64,000 nucleotides of DNA from Salegentibacter echinorum. Its GTDB lineage: Bacteria; Bacteroidota; Bacteroidia; Flavobacteriales; Flavobacteriaceae. Where the stretch lies: NCBI RefSeq assembly GCF_900129445.1, contig NZ_FQVT01000002.1, positions 186,001 to 250,000 of the forward strand, given 5' to 3'. Shown in pieces: positions 16,911-26,227 of this stretch (within the stretch, counting starts at the first letter, position 1; every line of letters begins with the position of its first letter). Under the pieces are notes generated by a model that saw nothing but the letters and a program-made list of their open reading frames with translations, searched no databases and was not told the DNA's origin. The position numbers were made by a program, and so were the translations under genes.

Positions 16911-18485
16911 ATGTACAAGATGAAATTTAGATTAGGTTTAGTTTTTTTAGTGTTATTTCAGTTGGGTTTATCCGCACAACAAACTCAAGCTGAAAAACCA
17001 GCAATCATTCCGCAGCCGGCAGAGATAGATTGGAAAGATGATTTTTTTATTCTTCCAGAAAGAACAGTGGTTTGTTTTAACTCCGGGGCCGAATTATCGG
17101 CTGCCTGGCTGCAGAGATTGTTGCAAAATACCAGTACCCAAAGTTATACGATGAGAGGCGAGGAATGCAATGGTTTTAGCCTGCATTTAGAGCCAAATTT
17201 AGAAGATGAATTGGGGGAAGAAGGTTATAAACTGGATATTACTTCATCTGTGGTAACGTTAACCGCGGCAAAAGAAGCGGGTTTATTTTACGCTATCCAA
17301 ACCTTAAGACAAATGTTTCCTTCTGAAATTGAAAATGAAAAGATTTCAGGAGAAATTAAATTACCACAAGTAAGCATTAAAGATGTACCCCGCTATAAAT
17401 GGCGCGGTTCTATGATAGATGTAGCGCGTAGTTTCTTTGGTCCAGATTACATAAAGAAACATATAGACCGAATGGCGCTGTACAAACTTAACAAGCTTCA
17501 CCTGCATTTAAGTGACGACCAGGGTTGGAGAATAGAGATTAAAGCGAAACCAAAACTTGCTGAAAAAGGTGGTAAAAGTTCTGTACGAGGCGGTCGTTCT
17601 GGCTATTTAACGCAAGCTGAATATAAAGAAATTCAGGATTATGCAGCGGCCAGAAATATTGTGATTATTCCAGAAATTGATATGCCGGGTCATATTTATG
17701 CGGCCTTAATGGCTTATCCAGAACTTAACTGTGATGAGAATTCTAATATTGACCCAAAGTTGGCCACACCGCCAGAAATGTATCACGGTCACCGCGTAGG
17801 CTGGAGTAACCTATGTCTCGATAAACCTGAAATTTATGATTTTGTTGCCACCGTTTTAGGCGAGGTTGCTGATATTACTGATGGGGATTACCTGCATATT
17901 GGCGGGGATGAAATTGAAGACGAACGCTATACCGAGTTTGTGGTAAAAGCAGATTCTATAGTAAGAGGATTAGGAAAAACCACTATTGGTTGGGAAGAAG
18001 TAACCCAGGCAAAAGTAGATAGCAGTTTTATTAGTCAGCGGTGGAATGGAAAGACAAAAAGTGTGGTGAACACAGCAATTATAGAATCTATATGTTCCAG
18101 CTTTTATTTTGACCACGCTAACGAAACGGGGCAGAAAATGACCAATAACTGGTGCCAGGAAAGAGGAGTGAATTTAAAGGATGTTTATACCTTTAAAAGT
18201 AAAAACCCTCGTACTATTGGGGTGGAAGCCCCGGTATGGACAGAAAAGGTACTTTCTGATACCGAATTGGACAATAGGTTTTGGCCAAGAAGTATAGCTG
18301 TTGCCGAGGTAGGCTGGAGTACAGAAGAAACTAAAGATTATTCCAATTTTATTGAACGTTTGGGCGAGCATGGCTCTCGTTTGGAGTTTATGAATGTAGA
18401 TTACTATAAAAGCCCCGAAGTAAATTGGAATTTAAATACCCAAAACGGAGTTTTTTCAGAATTTATGCCAGAATCAAAATATTAG
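16911..18485 (+). CDS. GH20 beta-N-acetylhexosaminidase
   Basis: A 524-residue secreted enzyme with a signal peptide (about 1-23, ...LGLSAQQ). A GH20b-type N-terminal domain (about 30-150) is followed by the TIM-barrel catalytic domain (YKWRGSMIDVARSFF, HLHLSDDQGWRIEIK, IDMPGH). The catalytic Asp-Glu pair is D333-E334 (HIGGDEIED), the substrate-assisted mechanism residues. It releases terminal beta-GlcNAc/GalNAc. In this locus it probably splits GlcNAc from GlcNAc-MurNAc products in the periplasm. ATG 16920 (three codons in) is an alternative start. It forms an operon with the transporter and MurQ genes. Confidence 0.94.
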   Translation: MYKMKFRLGLVFLVLFQLGLSAQQTQAEKPAIIPQPAEIDWKDDFFILPERTVVCFNSGAELSAAWLQRLLQNTSTQSYTMRGEECNGFSLHLEPNLEDELGEEGYKLDITSSVVTLTAAKEAGLFYAIQTLRQMFPSEIENEKISGEIKLPQVSIKDVPRYKWRGSMIDVARSFFGPDYIKKHIDRMALYKLNKLHLHLSDDQGWRIEIKAKPKLAEKGGKSSVRGGRSGYLTQAEYKEIQDYAAARNIVIIPEIDMPGHIYAALMAYPELNCDENSNIDPKLATPPEMYHGHRVGWSNLCLDKPEIYDFVATVLGEVADITDGDYLHIGGDEIEDERYTEFVVKADSIVRGLGKTTIGWEEVTQAKVDSSFISQRWNGKTKSVVNTAIIESICSSFYFDHANETGQKMTNNWCQERGVNLKDVYTFKSKNPRTIGVEAPVWTEKVLSDTELDNRFWPRSIAVAEVGWSTEETKDYSNFIERLGEHGSRLEFMNVDYYKSPEVNWNLNTQNGVFSEFMPESKY

Positions 18486-18561
18486 GCTATTTTAGTAAAT
18501 TTGTTAGAAATACTATTTCCTGAAGTTTAAAATTCGGGAAATTTTTCAATTGAATTTAAAA

Positions 18562-19374
18562 ATGGAAATAAAAAACCCCGATACCGAAAAAACCTCGAAG
18601 TACAACGACCTTGAAAAGATGAGTACTTCTACCTTATTGAGCAATATCAATAAAGAAGATAAAACTATTTCTGAAAGTGTTGAAAAAGAGCTTCCTGCAA
18701 TCCAAAAGTTAGTAGATCAAATTGTGCCAAAAATGCAGAAAGGTGGGAGACTCTTCTATATTGGCGCAGGAACGAGTGGAAGACTTGGTGTATTAGATGC
18801 TTCAGAATGTCCACCAACTTTTGGGGTTTCAGATGACTTGGTGATAGGAATAATTGCCGGTGGGGATATCGCCCTTAGAAACGCAGTAGAAAATGCCGAA
18901 GATGATACAACACAGGCCTGGAAAGACCTTCAGGAATATAACATAACAGAGAAAGACGTGCTGGTAGGGATAGCAGCTTCTGGGACTACACCCTATGTTA
19001 TTGAAGGAATTAACGATGCCCGGGCAAAAGGAATTATTACCGGTTGTGTTACCTGCAGCTCAGGGAGCCCTTTGGCCGCAGCAAGTGAATTCCCTGTAGA
19101 AGTTGTAACAGGAGCCGAGTTTGTAACAGGCAGTACCCGCATGAAGGCTGGAACTGCTCAAAAGCTCGTTTTAAACATGATTTCTACCGCAGTTATGATA
19201 AAATTAGGAAGAGTTAAAGGCAATAAAATGGTAGATATGCAACTCTCCAATAAAAAATTAGTAAGTCGTGGCACGCGAATGATCATGGATGAGTTGGGGA
19301 TCCCGGAAGCCGAAGCTGCCAAATTATTGCAAGAGCACGGTAGTGTAAGAAATGTACTTGCTAACAAGGTTTAG
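18562..19374 (+). CDS. murQ: N-acetylmuramic acid 6-phosphate etherase
   Basis: A 270-residue SIS-domain enzyme that removes D-lactate from MurNAc-6-phosphate to give GlcNAc-6-phosphate. The hallmark GAGTSGRLGVLDASECPPTF segment is present, followed by GIIAGGD-x-ALRNAVENAEDD and TGSTRMKAGTAQK. I take ATG 18562; a TTG four codons upstream is less likely. The C-terminus is shorter than the E. coli enzyme's (about 298 residues), as in other Bacteroidota. Its presence marks the locus as peptidoglycan-directed. A kinase (MurK or AnmK type) needed to make the substrate is not in the window. Confidence 0.95.
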   Translation: MEIKNPDTEKTSKYNDLEKMSTSTLLSNINKEDKTISESVEKELPAIQKLVDQIVPKMQKGGRLFYIGAGTSGRLGVLDASECPPTFGVSDDLVIGIIAGGDIALRNAVENAEDDTTQAWKDLQEYNITEKDVLVGIAASGTTPYVIEGINDARAKGIITGCVTCSSGSPLAAASEFPVEVVTGAEFVTGSTRMKAGTAQKLVLNMISTAVMIKLGRVKGNKMVDMQLSNKKLVSRGTRMIMDELGIPEAEAAKLLQEHGSVRNVLANKV

Positions 19375-19385
19375 TCTAATTAGAC
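19374..19385. repeat. 12-bp perfect palindrome just after murQ
   Basis: GTCTAATTAGAC starts at the last base of the murQ stop codon, in the 80-bp gap between the convergent murQ and DeoR genes. It is too short and without T-tract to be called a terminator with confidence. Confidence 0.35.
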
Positions 19386-19454
19386 CTATAATGGCTAATT
19401 CTTTCAATTTGCAAGCTTAGCTAGAAAAAGTATTAGCAGGTTTATATTTATGTA

Positions 19455-20210
19455 TTAGAGTAAATTTAGACCTGCTTCTTGATATTTTTTAAGTTGCTCA
19501 TCTTCAGGTTCCAGTTCGGTAACTAAAGCATCTACCGCAAAAGCATTGCAGACCTTAAAACGGTTAGCGGTGTTCAGCTTTTTTGAAATGGTAAGAGAAA
19601 CAAGCTTTTTGGAAGCATTTACCATTGCACGCTTCATTTGTGCAATCTCCCAATCCAGTTCGGTAATACCTTTATCCAAATCTAAATACCCGGTTCCCAA
19701 AAAGCAGATATCTGCATTAATTTCAGATAAAATATTTACTGAACTGCCTCCCGTGGCTAATTGTGAATCCCGGGATAGTTTACCTCCTATAAGATGTACC
19801 TCATAATTTTTTGAAGCATTATTTAATAATTCTACTGCCATAGGAAGACTTGGAGTAAAGAAAGTAAGGTCCATTTTACCGGGAAGCATTCTTGCAAACT
19901 CCAGATTGGTGGAGCCCCCACTTATAAGGATAACGTCACCGTGATTTAAAAGGGAAACAGCTTTTTTAGCAATTTTAGATTTATTTTCATATTCGTAGAT
20001 TTCCCTGCTATGATCTGCGTGAATATTAAAGCCATTGGAAACAGCGCCACCGTGAACTTTTTTTAATTGCTTCAATTTATCCAATTCTTTGAGATCCCTT
20101 CGCACCGTGTCCATAGAAACATTGAGGCTACGTGTTAAATCGCTTAACAGCACTCTATTGTGCAAATGAACTTCGTTAAGGATAATTTGATGACGTTCTG
20201 TTTTCTTCAT
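19455..20210 (-). CDS. DeoR/GlpR family transcriptional regulator (copy 1)
   Basis: A 251-residue regulator. The N-terminal winged helix (about 1-57) carries the family signature RSLNVSMDTVRRDLKELDK, followed by a short linker VHGGAVS. The C-terminal DeoR sensor domain, related to sugar-phosphate isomerases, holds VILISGGSTNLEFARML and ICFLGTGYLDLDKGITELD. Such proteins respond to phosphorylated sugars; MurNAc-6P or GlcNAc-6P is a natural guess here. It is divergent from SusC copy 1 and close in sequence to the second DeoR gene (25142-25897), so both likely bind the shared palindromes in their upstream regions. Confidence 0.92.
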   Translation of the reverse strand: MKKTERHQIILNEVHLHNRVLLSDLTRSLNVSMDTVRRDLKELDKLKQLKKVHGGAVSNGFNIHADHSREIYEYENKSKIAKKAVSLLNHGDVILISGGSTNLEFARMLPGKMDLTFFTPSLPMAVELLNNASKNYEVHLIGGKLSRDSQLATGGSSVNILSEINADICFLGTGYLDLDKGITELDWEIAQMKRAMVNASKKLVSLTISKKLNTANRFKVCNAFAVDALVTELEPEDEQLKKYQEAGLNLL

Positions 20211-20361
20211 ATATGTTTTTTGTTATTTAGAGAATCCCTGCATTATATACTCCAAAATAAAATAAAAAATGCATTTCAAACTTTATTTATTCAAAATCAA
20301 TGTTTTGTTAATTAATTATATACCAACTTATCCTGAAAAACTCACGTTTTATATTAAAAAA

Positions 20362-20378
20362 TGCGATTAAAAATAGCA
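20362..20378. promoter_or_regulatory. Candidate DeoR operator upstream of SusC copy 1
   Basis: TGCGATT-AAA-AATAGCA is a 7+3+7 dyad with a single mismatch. The same site occurs as a perfect palindrome at 26095-26111 before the second DeoR-SusC pair. In both places it lies between the regulator and SusC genes, as expected for autoregulation and control of the SusC operon. Confidence 0.55.
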
Positions 20379-20434
20379 AATTAAAAAGAATATAACAAAA
20401 TAATATGATTATCAGATAATTATGCGATAAATTA

Positions 20435-20465
20435 TTGCGGATAAAAAATTTATACAATAAGTTTG
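20435..20465 (+). promoter_or_regulatory. Promoter of SusC/SusD operon 1
   Basis: TTG at 20435-20437, a 20-nt spacer, then TAAGTTTG at 20458-20465 match the Bacteroidota sigma consensus TTG-N17-23-TAnnTTTG. The leader that follows, TTTCATAACTAACTGTTAAA and on to the ATG at 20494, is almost identical to that of the second SusC gene. Confidence 0.75.
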
Positions 20466-20493
20466 TTTCATAACTAACTGTTAAAGCATTATT

Positions 20494-23400
20494 ATGAGAA
20501 AACGATTTCGTAATTCATTATTTTTCTTGCTATGTCTGTTCTCTATGCAGGTTTGGGCTCAGGAGCGAGAAGTTTCGGGGACGGTGATAGATGAAAATGG
20601 TTTACCTCTGCCAGGGGTTAATGTGATAGAAAAAAACACCAATAACGGCACCGTTACAGATTTTGATGGAAAATTCAATATTTCTATCCCGATTTCAGAA
20701 GAAACTGTTTTGGTTTTCTCTTCTCTTGGTTTCGTAGAACAGGAGGTTAAGGTAGGCAGCAGAGCTACCTTACAAATTTCCATGGAAACAGATACTGAAA
20801 GCCTCGATGAAGTAGTAGTTACTGCTTTTGGGATTGAACGAAAGGAGAAGGCCCTGGGATATGCAGTTCAGGAAGTTAAAGCCGAAGAAATTATGGAAGG
20901 GAACAAGACCAATGTGGTAAGTGGTTTACAAGGAAAGGTTTCGGGCGTTACGATATCTAACTCGGGGGGTGCACCGGGATCTTCTACAGCAATTTTAATT
21001 AGAGGAGGTACTTCTATCACCGGTAACAACCAACCTTTATTTGTGGTAGATGGAATTCCTATTGATAACTCTACAAGCTCCAGTTTAACGGTTGCCAGTG
21101 TAAACCGGGCAGCAGACCTTAACCCGGAAGACATTGAGAGTATTTCGGTTCTAAAAGGACCGGCAGCGGCAGCTTTATATGGGATACAGGCTGCTGAAGG
21201 TGCTGTAATCATTACCACTAAAAAGGGTAAAGCGGGAAAAAGTACTGTTTCTTATTCCGGTACTTTCTCTGTAGATGAGGTTTTGGGTGCTCCAGATGTT
21301 CAACAGGAATATGGGCAGGGAACTCAAATTTTAAGTACAGATGGATTTAGCTATGAAGAAGAATCTTCTTTTAGCTGGGGTCCAAAAGTTAATAATGAAG
21401 AAACTTACAATCATATCGAGAACTTTTTTCAAACAGCAATTACACAAAATCACAATGTGAGCTATTCCGGCGGATCAGAAAAGAGTACTATGTATCTTTC
21501 TATTGGAGATGTTTCCCAGGAAGGGGTAATTGATGGAACTAATTACGATAAAACCTCATTTAAGATCAATACCACATCTAAGTTAGGAGATAATTTAACC
21601 GTGGGCGCTTCTGCCAATTATATCGTTACTGAAGTTGAAAGCACCAAACAGGGTAATGCCTCCGGAAGTAGTTATAGTAGTTTACTTTCTTATCCAATTA
21701 ATGTGGACATTCAGAATTATTATGATGAAAATGGTGCGCAAAATATGTTTTACCAGGATCAAACATTCGATAACCCTTATTGGAGTTTAGAAAATAGTCC
21801 TAACGATAATAAGGTAAACAGGTTGATAGGAATGATTAATATTAGCTACGATTTCCTGGATGACTTTAATTTATCCTATAAACTGGGTACAGATTATTTT
21901 AATGAAACCAGCAAAAGAATTATAGGTACAGGTTCTTTAATTGAGAATCGAAAAGACGGTTACATAAGTCAGTTTCAACGGGAAAATAGAAAAACAACTT
22001 CAAACCTTATTTTAAGTTACAACAAGGATATTACGGAAGATTTTGCTATAGATGCCCTGGTGGGAAATATGGTAGAAGATTACAGAGTTCACAGTGTCTA
22101 TACGTATGGCGATGGCTTTTTGGCCCCGGGAATTTACAGTATTGGGAATGTATCTAAAGAAAACCAGTCTGTAACAGAACTAGTAACCAGAAGAAGAGCT
22201 GTAGGGGTTTTTGGAGAATTGAAATTTGGTTGGAAAGATGCACTTTTCCTTAATTTCACCGGAAGAAATGACTGGTCTTCTACATTGCCGGAAGATAAAC
22301 GATCTTTCTTTTACCCTTCCATAGGAACATCGGCGGTGATTACCGATCTTTTAAAGCAGGGAGGAAATGATATCACCAGCGATCGCGGGCTTTCATTCTT
22401 AAAATTTAGAGCTACCTGGGCACAGGCAGGGAAAGATGCACCAATAGGTGCGTTAAACAGCTTCTTGGGTACCGATATTAATCCACTGGCCAGTTCGGCA
22501 TATACTTATAACGGGGTTGATATAGGAAACCCCGAGTTAGAACCCGAGTTTACCGATAGTTATGAAGTAGGTATAGATTCTCGTTTTTTCAAAAACAGGT
22601 TAGGCGTAGATTTAAGTTTGTACTACAGTAAATCCAAAAATCAAATTTTGGAAGATATTAGGGTTCCCCCTTCCGCAGGAACTTTTTATGCAACCTTAAA
22701 CGGCGGTTCTATTATTAATAAAGGAATAGAAGCTTTGGTAACTGCGAAGATATTTGACAGGAGCAAAGCTTTTCAATGGAATATGACTTATAATTTTGGC
22801 TTAAACAAGAGTGACGTAGTTGAGCTTCCCGGGCAATTAGACGAGGTTTATCTTTCAGATTCGTGGACATTTAGCAATACCGCGGCGGGAGCTGCGATCT
22901 TAGATGGTTCACTATTTGGATTGCGCGGGTATAAATCTGTGAGAAATGACAATGGAGAACTTATTATTGGTGCCGATGGTGTGCCAGAATTAGAAACCGT
23001 GATCTTTGAAGATGTAAATAGATTACCAGACTGGACGTTGGGAATCACCAATAACCTTTCTTATAAAAACTTTAATCTTTCTTTCTTAATCGATGTTGTA
23101 CAGGGGCAGGAGGCATATAACGCTACTAAATCTGCACTTATTTATTACGGTTTAGGAGAAGAAACCTTAAATCGTTCTGAAAGTGGTGTAAGAGTAGTGG
23201 AAGGAGTAGATGGAAATGGAAATGCCAATACTACCGAAATTACAGATCAGCAGTATTACCAGCAATATTACTCGCAAAATGCCGAGAATTTTATTGAAGA
23301 TGCATCTTTTGTGAGAATGCGTTATGCAACCTTGAGCTATAATATTCCTAAAGACCTTTTGGATAAATTGAATATTATGTCTGCCCAAATTTCTTTAACC

Positions 23401-23556
23401 GGTAGAAACTTATTTACCATCACAGATTATTCTGGGGTAGATCCAGAAGTAAATACCTATGGTGCGGGAATACAGGGCGCCGGTTCTATGGGAATTGATA
23501 ACCTGGGAACACCTAATACCAAAGGATTTGATTTAGGTTTAAAATTTAAATTTTAA
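20494..23556 (+). CDS. SusC/RagA family TonB-linked outer-membrane transporter (copy 1)
   Basis: A 1020-residue outer-membrane importer with a signal peptide (about 1-22, ...SMQVWAQ). A CarboxypepD-regulatory-like domain (about 26-100) is followed by a TonB-box-like segment DEVVVTAFG, the plug domain (about 120-235, ending AAALYGIQAAEGAVIITTKKG) and a 22-strand-type barrel that ends in LGLKFKF with the terminal aromatic. It pairs with the SusD gene 4 bp downstream to pull oligosaccharides through the outer membrane. Context suggests peptidoglycan- or chitin-derived glycans. Its first 110 residues closely resemble those of SusC copy 2, while the remainder diverges. Confidence 0.95.
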   Translation: MRKRFRNSLFFLLCLFSMQVWAQEREVSGTVIDENGLPLPGVNVIEKNTNNGTVTDFDGKFNISIPISEETVLVFSSLGFVEQEVKVGSRATLQISMETDTESLDEVVVTAFGIERKEKALGYAVQEVKAEEIMEGNKTNVVSGLQGKVSGVTISNSGGAPGSSTAILIRGGTSITGNNQPLFVVDGIPIDNSTSSSLTVASVNRAADLNPEDIESISVLKGPAAAALYGIQAAEGAVIITTKKGKAGKSTVSYSGTFSVDEVLGAPDVQQEYGQGTQILSTDGFSYEEESSFSWGPKVNNEETYNHIENFFQTAITQNHNVSYSGGSEKSTMYLSIGDVSQEGVIDGTNYDKTSFKINTTSKLGDNLTVGASANYIVTEVESTKQGNASGSSYSSLLSYPINVDIQNYYDENGAQNMFYQDQTFDNPYWSLENSPNDNKVNRLIGMINISYDFLDDFNLSYKLGTDYFNETSKRIIGTGSLIENRKDGYISQFQRENRKTTSNLILSYNKDITEDFAIDALVGNMVEDYRVHSVYTYGDGFLAPGIYSIGNVSKENQSVTELVTRRRAVGVFGELKFGWKDALFLNFTGRNDWSSTLPEDKRSFFYPSIGTSAVITDLLKQGGNDITSDRGLSFLKFRATWAQAGKDAPIGALNSFLGTDINPLASSAYTYNGVDIGNPELEPEFTDSYEVGIDSRFFKNRLGVDLSLYYSKSKNQILEDIRVPPSAGTFYATLNGGSIINKGIEALVTAKIFDRSKAFQWNMTYNFGLNKSDVVELPGQLDEVYLSDSWTFSNTAAGAAILDGSLFGLRGYKSVRNDNGELIIGADGVPELETVIFEDVNRLPDWTLGITNNLSYKNFNLSFLIDVVQGQEAYNATKSALIYYGLGEETLNRSESGVRVVEGVDGNGNANTTEITDQQYYQQYYSQNAENFIEDASFVRMRYATLSYNIPKDLLDKLNIMSAQISLTGRNLFTITDYSGVDPEVNTYGAGIQGAGSMGIDNLGTPNTKGFDLGLKFKF

Positions 23557-23560
23557 GACA

Positions 23561-25063
23561 ATGAAAAAATATTTTAGATACCTGTTTTTTATAAGTGTTA
23601 CTTTAACGATAGGTGCTTGTAGTGACGATTATTTTGATGTAAATGATTCTGAAACACAGCCTACTACTACAGATTTGCCCCCACAATACCGTATTGAAGG
23701 TGCGATAGAAAACGCTGTTGCCACTGCTCAATATAGAGGAGCCAGGGAAATCTTAGGCGTGGTGCAATACGGTTCCCAAAACGTTCCAGCCTATTATTCT
23801 GAATCCTGGAATACGTTTTTAACAACCGGAAGTTATTTTTTATGGCAAAATGTGTACGTATATGCCTTACCAAATACAGCAGATCTTATCTATTTAGGGA
23901 AAGAATTTAATTCTCCGCATTATACCGCTGTAGGAAAGATTTTAAGAGCTTATTTATTGGGAATGGCGACAGATCAATATGGCGCAATTGTGTTAGACGA
24001 TAGTTATAACCCGGAAGAAGCTATTAAACTGGAGCCAGAGTTTGTTTCCCAGGAGGTGGTTTACGAAAGGATTTTTAAAATTCTTGACGAAGCAGTTCAG
24101 GAATTAGACCAGGAAAGTGAAATTGACCTTAATGCGGAAGGAGGAGATATCCTTTATAATGGTGATTTGGAACAATGGAAACGTTTTGCCTATTCCATTA
24201 AGGCCAGGTATTTAAACCATTTAACCAAAAAATCTTCGGGAGAACACGCTTATAATCCGCAATTGGTTTTAGAAACAGCCCAAAAAGGTTTTACCTCAAA
24301 TGCAGATAATGCTTTAATCACTTATGGTGGGGGAGAGGCTTCCAATGATAATCAACCTTTTAGTGAAGATGGTTATGGCTCTACCAGGTTTGATTATTTT
24401 TCAGAATTTTTTGTAAATCTTTTAAAAGATCCGCTTAATGAAGCAGCCGATGTTAGGGACCCAAGATTACCGGTGATAGTGCCAGAAGCAGTAAATGGTG
24501 GTTACCAGGGAGTGAGAACCGGTGGTGGTGTAGATAAAGAAGAAGGCGATAATTATTCTGTGGGCAACGGAGGTTTTTACACCTCTCCAGATTCTCCCAC
24601 CTATATGATGACTTATAGTGAATTGCAATTTATTATGGCTGAAGCAAGGTTTAGGAGCGGCGATACCGGTGGGGCTTATCAAGCCTATAAGCAAGGAGTT
24701 GAAGCCGACTTGAATAAGCTGAATATTTCTTCGGAAGAGATTTCTGCTTATTTAAATACTATAGACTCAAAAATTGGTGAATCTGGGATTGGTCTTTCAG
24801 AAATATTTGTTCAGAAATATATTGCAAATATGCTAAACCCTGAAACCTGGGTAGATTTTAGGAGAATGGATTATAGTGCTGCTATTTATCCCGGTCTTCA
24901 ACGTCCTAAAAACGTAAATGTAAGTCTTTTCCCCGGTGAAGATGACTGGTTGAGAGCGATGATGTATGAGTATAATGAGGAAGACAGGAATTATGAAAAT
25001 ATGCCAGATAATAATCCCGCGGTAAGGCTCACCACAAGACTTTGGTGGGACACCCCGGAATAG
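23561..25063 (+). CDS. SusD/RagB family surface glycan-binding lipoprotein (copy 1)
   Basis: A 500-residue lipoprotein with lipobox TIGACSDDYF (Cys20). It has the SusD-like helical TPR fold of the SusD/RagB-like group; recognisable elements are the early 'PPQYRIEGAIENAVATAQY' region and the C-terminal TYSELQFIMAEARFRSG helix and NPETWVDFRRMDY motif. It caps the SusC barrel and binds substrate at the cell surface. Only 4 bp separate it from SusC, so they are co-translated or at least co-transcribed. A strong terminator follows. Confidence 0.93.
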   Translation: MKKYFRYLFFISVTLTIGACSDDYFDVNDSETQPTTTDLPPQYRIEGAIENAVATAQYRGAREILGVVQYGSQNVPAYYSESWNTFLTTGSYFLWQNVYVYALPNTADLIYLGKEFNSPHYTAVGKILRAYLLGMATDQYGAIVLDDSYNPEEAIKLEPEFVSQEVVYERIFKILDEAVQELDQESEIDLNAEGGDILYNGDLEQWKRFAYSIKARYLNHLTKKSSGEHAYNPQLVLETAQKGFTSNADNALITYGGGEASNDNQPFSEDGYGSTRFDYFSEFFVNLLKDPLNEAADVRDPRLPVIVPEAVNGGYQGVRTGGGVDKEEGDNYSVGNGGFYTSPDSPTYMMTYSELQFIMAEARFRSGDTGGAYQAYKQGVEADLNKLNISSEEISAYLNTIDSKIGESGIGLSEIFVQKYIANMLNPETWVDFRRMDYSAAIYPGLQRPKNVNVSLFPGEDDWLRAMMYEYNEEDRNYENMPDNNPAVRLTTRLWWDTPE

Positions 25064-25081
25064 TAAGTAATTGAAAAATAT

Positions 25082-25117
25082 AAAAAAGTCCTTTAATTTA
25101 AAGGGCTTTTTTGTTTT
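25082..25117. terminator. Bidirectional terminator between SusD 1 and DeoR 2
   Basis: AAAAAAGTCCTTT (25082-25094) pairs with AAAGGGCTTTTTT (25100-25112), with one G-U pair and a 5-nt loop. A T-run follows on the plus strand, and the A-run on the left serves the minus strand. It lies between the convergent SusD and DeoR genes. Confidence 0.85.
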
Positions 25118-25141
25118 AAAGAAGTGTCTTAAATCCAATAA

Positions 25142-25897
25142 TTACAATAAATCTATCCCTGCCTTTTGATATTTTTTAAGTTTCTTATTAGCTGGATCCA
25201 ATTCGGTGACCAGGCTGTGTACCGCTAAAGCATTGCAAACTTTAAAGCGGTTTGCGGTATTTAGTTTCTTAGAAATAGTTAAAGATATTAGCTTTTTAGA
25301 AGCATTGACCATGGCACTTTTCATTTGGGCAATCTCCCAATCGAGTTCGGTAATTCCTTTTTCAAGGTCTAAATATCCTGTGCCCAAAAAACAGATATCT
25401 GCATTAATTTCAGATAAAAAATTGATAGAACTGCCACCTGTGGATAGCTGGGAACCTCTGGCCAACTTTCCACCAATGAGGTGTACCTCATCACTTTTAG
25501 ATACGTTGTTTAATAATTCTACTGCCATAGGCAAGCTTGGGGTGAAAAAAGTCAGGTTCATTTTTCGTGGCAGTAGTTTTGCAAATTCCAGATTAGTAGA
25601 GCCACCGCTTATAAGCACGACATCCCCATTATTTAAAAGTGAAATAGCTTTTTTGGCAATAATAGCTTTACTAGTGTGTTCATAAACCTCCCTACTGTGA
25701 TCTGTATGAAGATTGAAGCCATTGGAAACTGCGCCGCCGTGAACCCGTTTTAATTGTTTTAATTTATCTAATTCTTTCAAATCCCGTCTCACAGTATCCC
25801 GTGAAACATTAAGACTGCGTGTTAGATCGGTTAAAAGCACCCTATTGTGTAAATGTATTTCGTTAAGGATAATTTGATGACGCTCCTTTTTTTTCAT
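25142..25897 (-). CDS. DeoR/GlpR family transcriptional regulator (copy 2)
   Basis: A 251-residue paralogue of the regulator at 19455-20210, the same length and matching through almost the whole protein (for example RSLNVSRDTVRRDLKELDKL and the C-terminal sensor ICFLGTGYLDLEKGITELD). Differences cluster in surface loops. It is divergent from SusC copy 2 and should recognise the perfect palindrome at 26095-26111. The similarity suggests overlapping operator and effector specificity for the two regulators, though this is inference. Confidence 0.92.
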   Translation of the reverse strand: MKKKERHQIILNEIHLHNRVLLTDLTRSLNVSRDTVRRDLKELDKLKQLKRVHGGAVSNGFNLHTDHSREVYEHTSKAIIAKKAISLLNNGDVVLISGGSTNLEFAKLLPRKMNLTFFTPSLPMAVELLNNVSKSDEVHLIGGKLARGSQLSTGGSSINFLSEINADICFLGTGYLDLEKGITELDWEIAQMKSAMVNASKKLISLTISKKLNTANRFKVCNALAVHSLVTELDPANKKLKKYQKAGIDLL

Positions 25898-26094
25898 GTC
25901 TTAATATTTTATAAACACTTATTTTAAATCCTGTCTCAGTTTGAAAATTCTTTATCCAGGCAAACTTCCTTTAATAAAAACAGATACCACAATGCATCAT
26001 TTATTGTTTTAGACTCCATTAACATCTAAGCTAAATTTAGGTTAATTAAATAATTTCGCCTTAATAGGTTGGTGCCTTCAAATCGTCATATAAT

Positions 26095-26111
26095 TGCTAT
26101 TAAAAATAGCA
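26095..26111. promoter_or_regulatory. Perfect 17-bp palindrome, candidate DeoR operator
   Basis: TGCTATT-AAA-AATAGCA is a perfect 7+3+7 inverted repeat centred about 90 bp upstream of the SusC 2 -7 box. A one-mismatch copy stands at the equivalent place before SusC 1 (20362-20378), with further similarity just downstream (CAAA-TTAAA). Confidence 0.6.
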
Positions 26112-26168
26112 AAATTAAATATTAGCTGCAAAGATAAGGCGTAATAAAAATAATTTTGCTGTTTTTTA

Positions 26169-26199
26169 TTGCTAATATTGGATTTTAATAATAAATTTG
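26169..26199 (+). promoter_or_regulatory. Promoter of SusC/SusD operon 2
   Basis: TTG (26169-26171), a 20-nt spacer and TAAATTTG (26192-26199) fit the Bacteroidota consensus, with the same spacing as the SusC 1 promoter. The leader to the ATG at 26228 differs from that of SusC 1 at only a few positions. Confidence 0.75.
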
Positions 26200-26227
26200 T
26201 TTCATAACTAATTGTTAAAGCAATATT

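Larger units (their letters stand above)
25898..26227. other. Regulatory region between DeoR 2 and SusC 2
   Basis: A 330-bp AT-rich gap with no gene. It contains the perfect palindrome at 26095-26111 and the SusC 2 promoter at 26169-26199. The last about 50 bp before the SusC ATG are nearly the same as before SusC 1. Confidence 0.6.

Noticed and set aside
19374-19385. GTCTAATTAGAC as a murQ terminator
   Set aside because: A 12-bp palindrome without loop or T-tract would not form a stable terminator hairpin.
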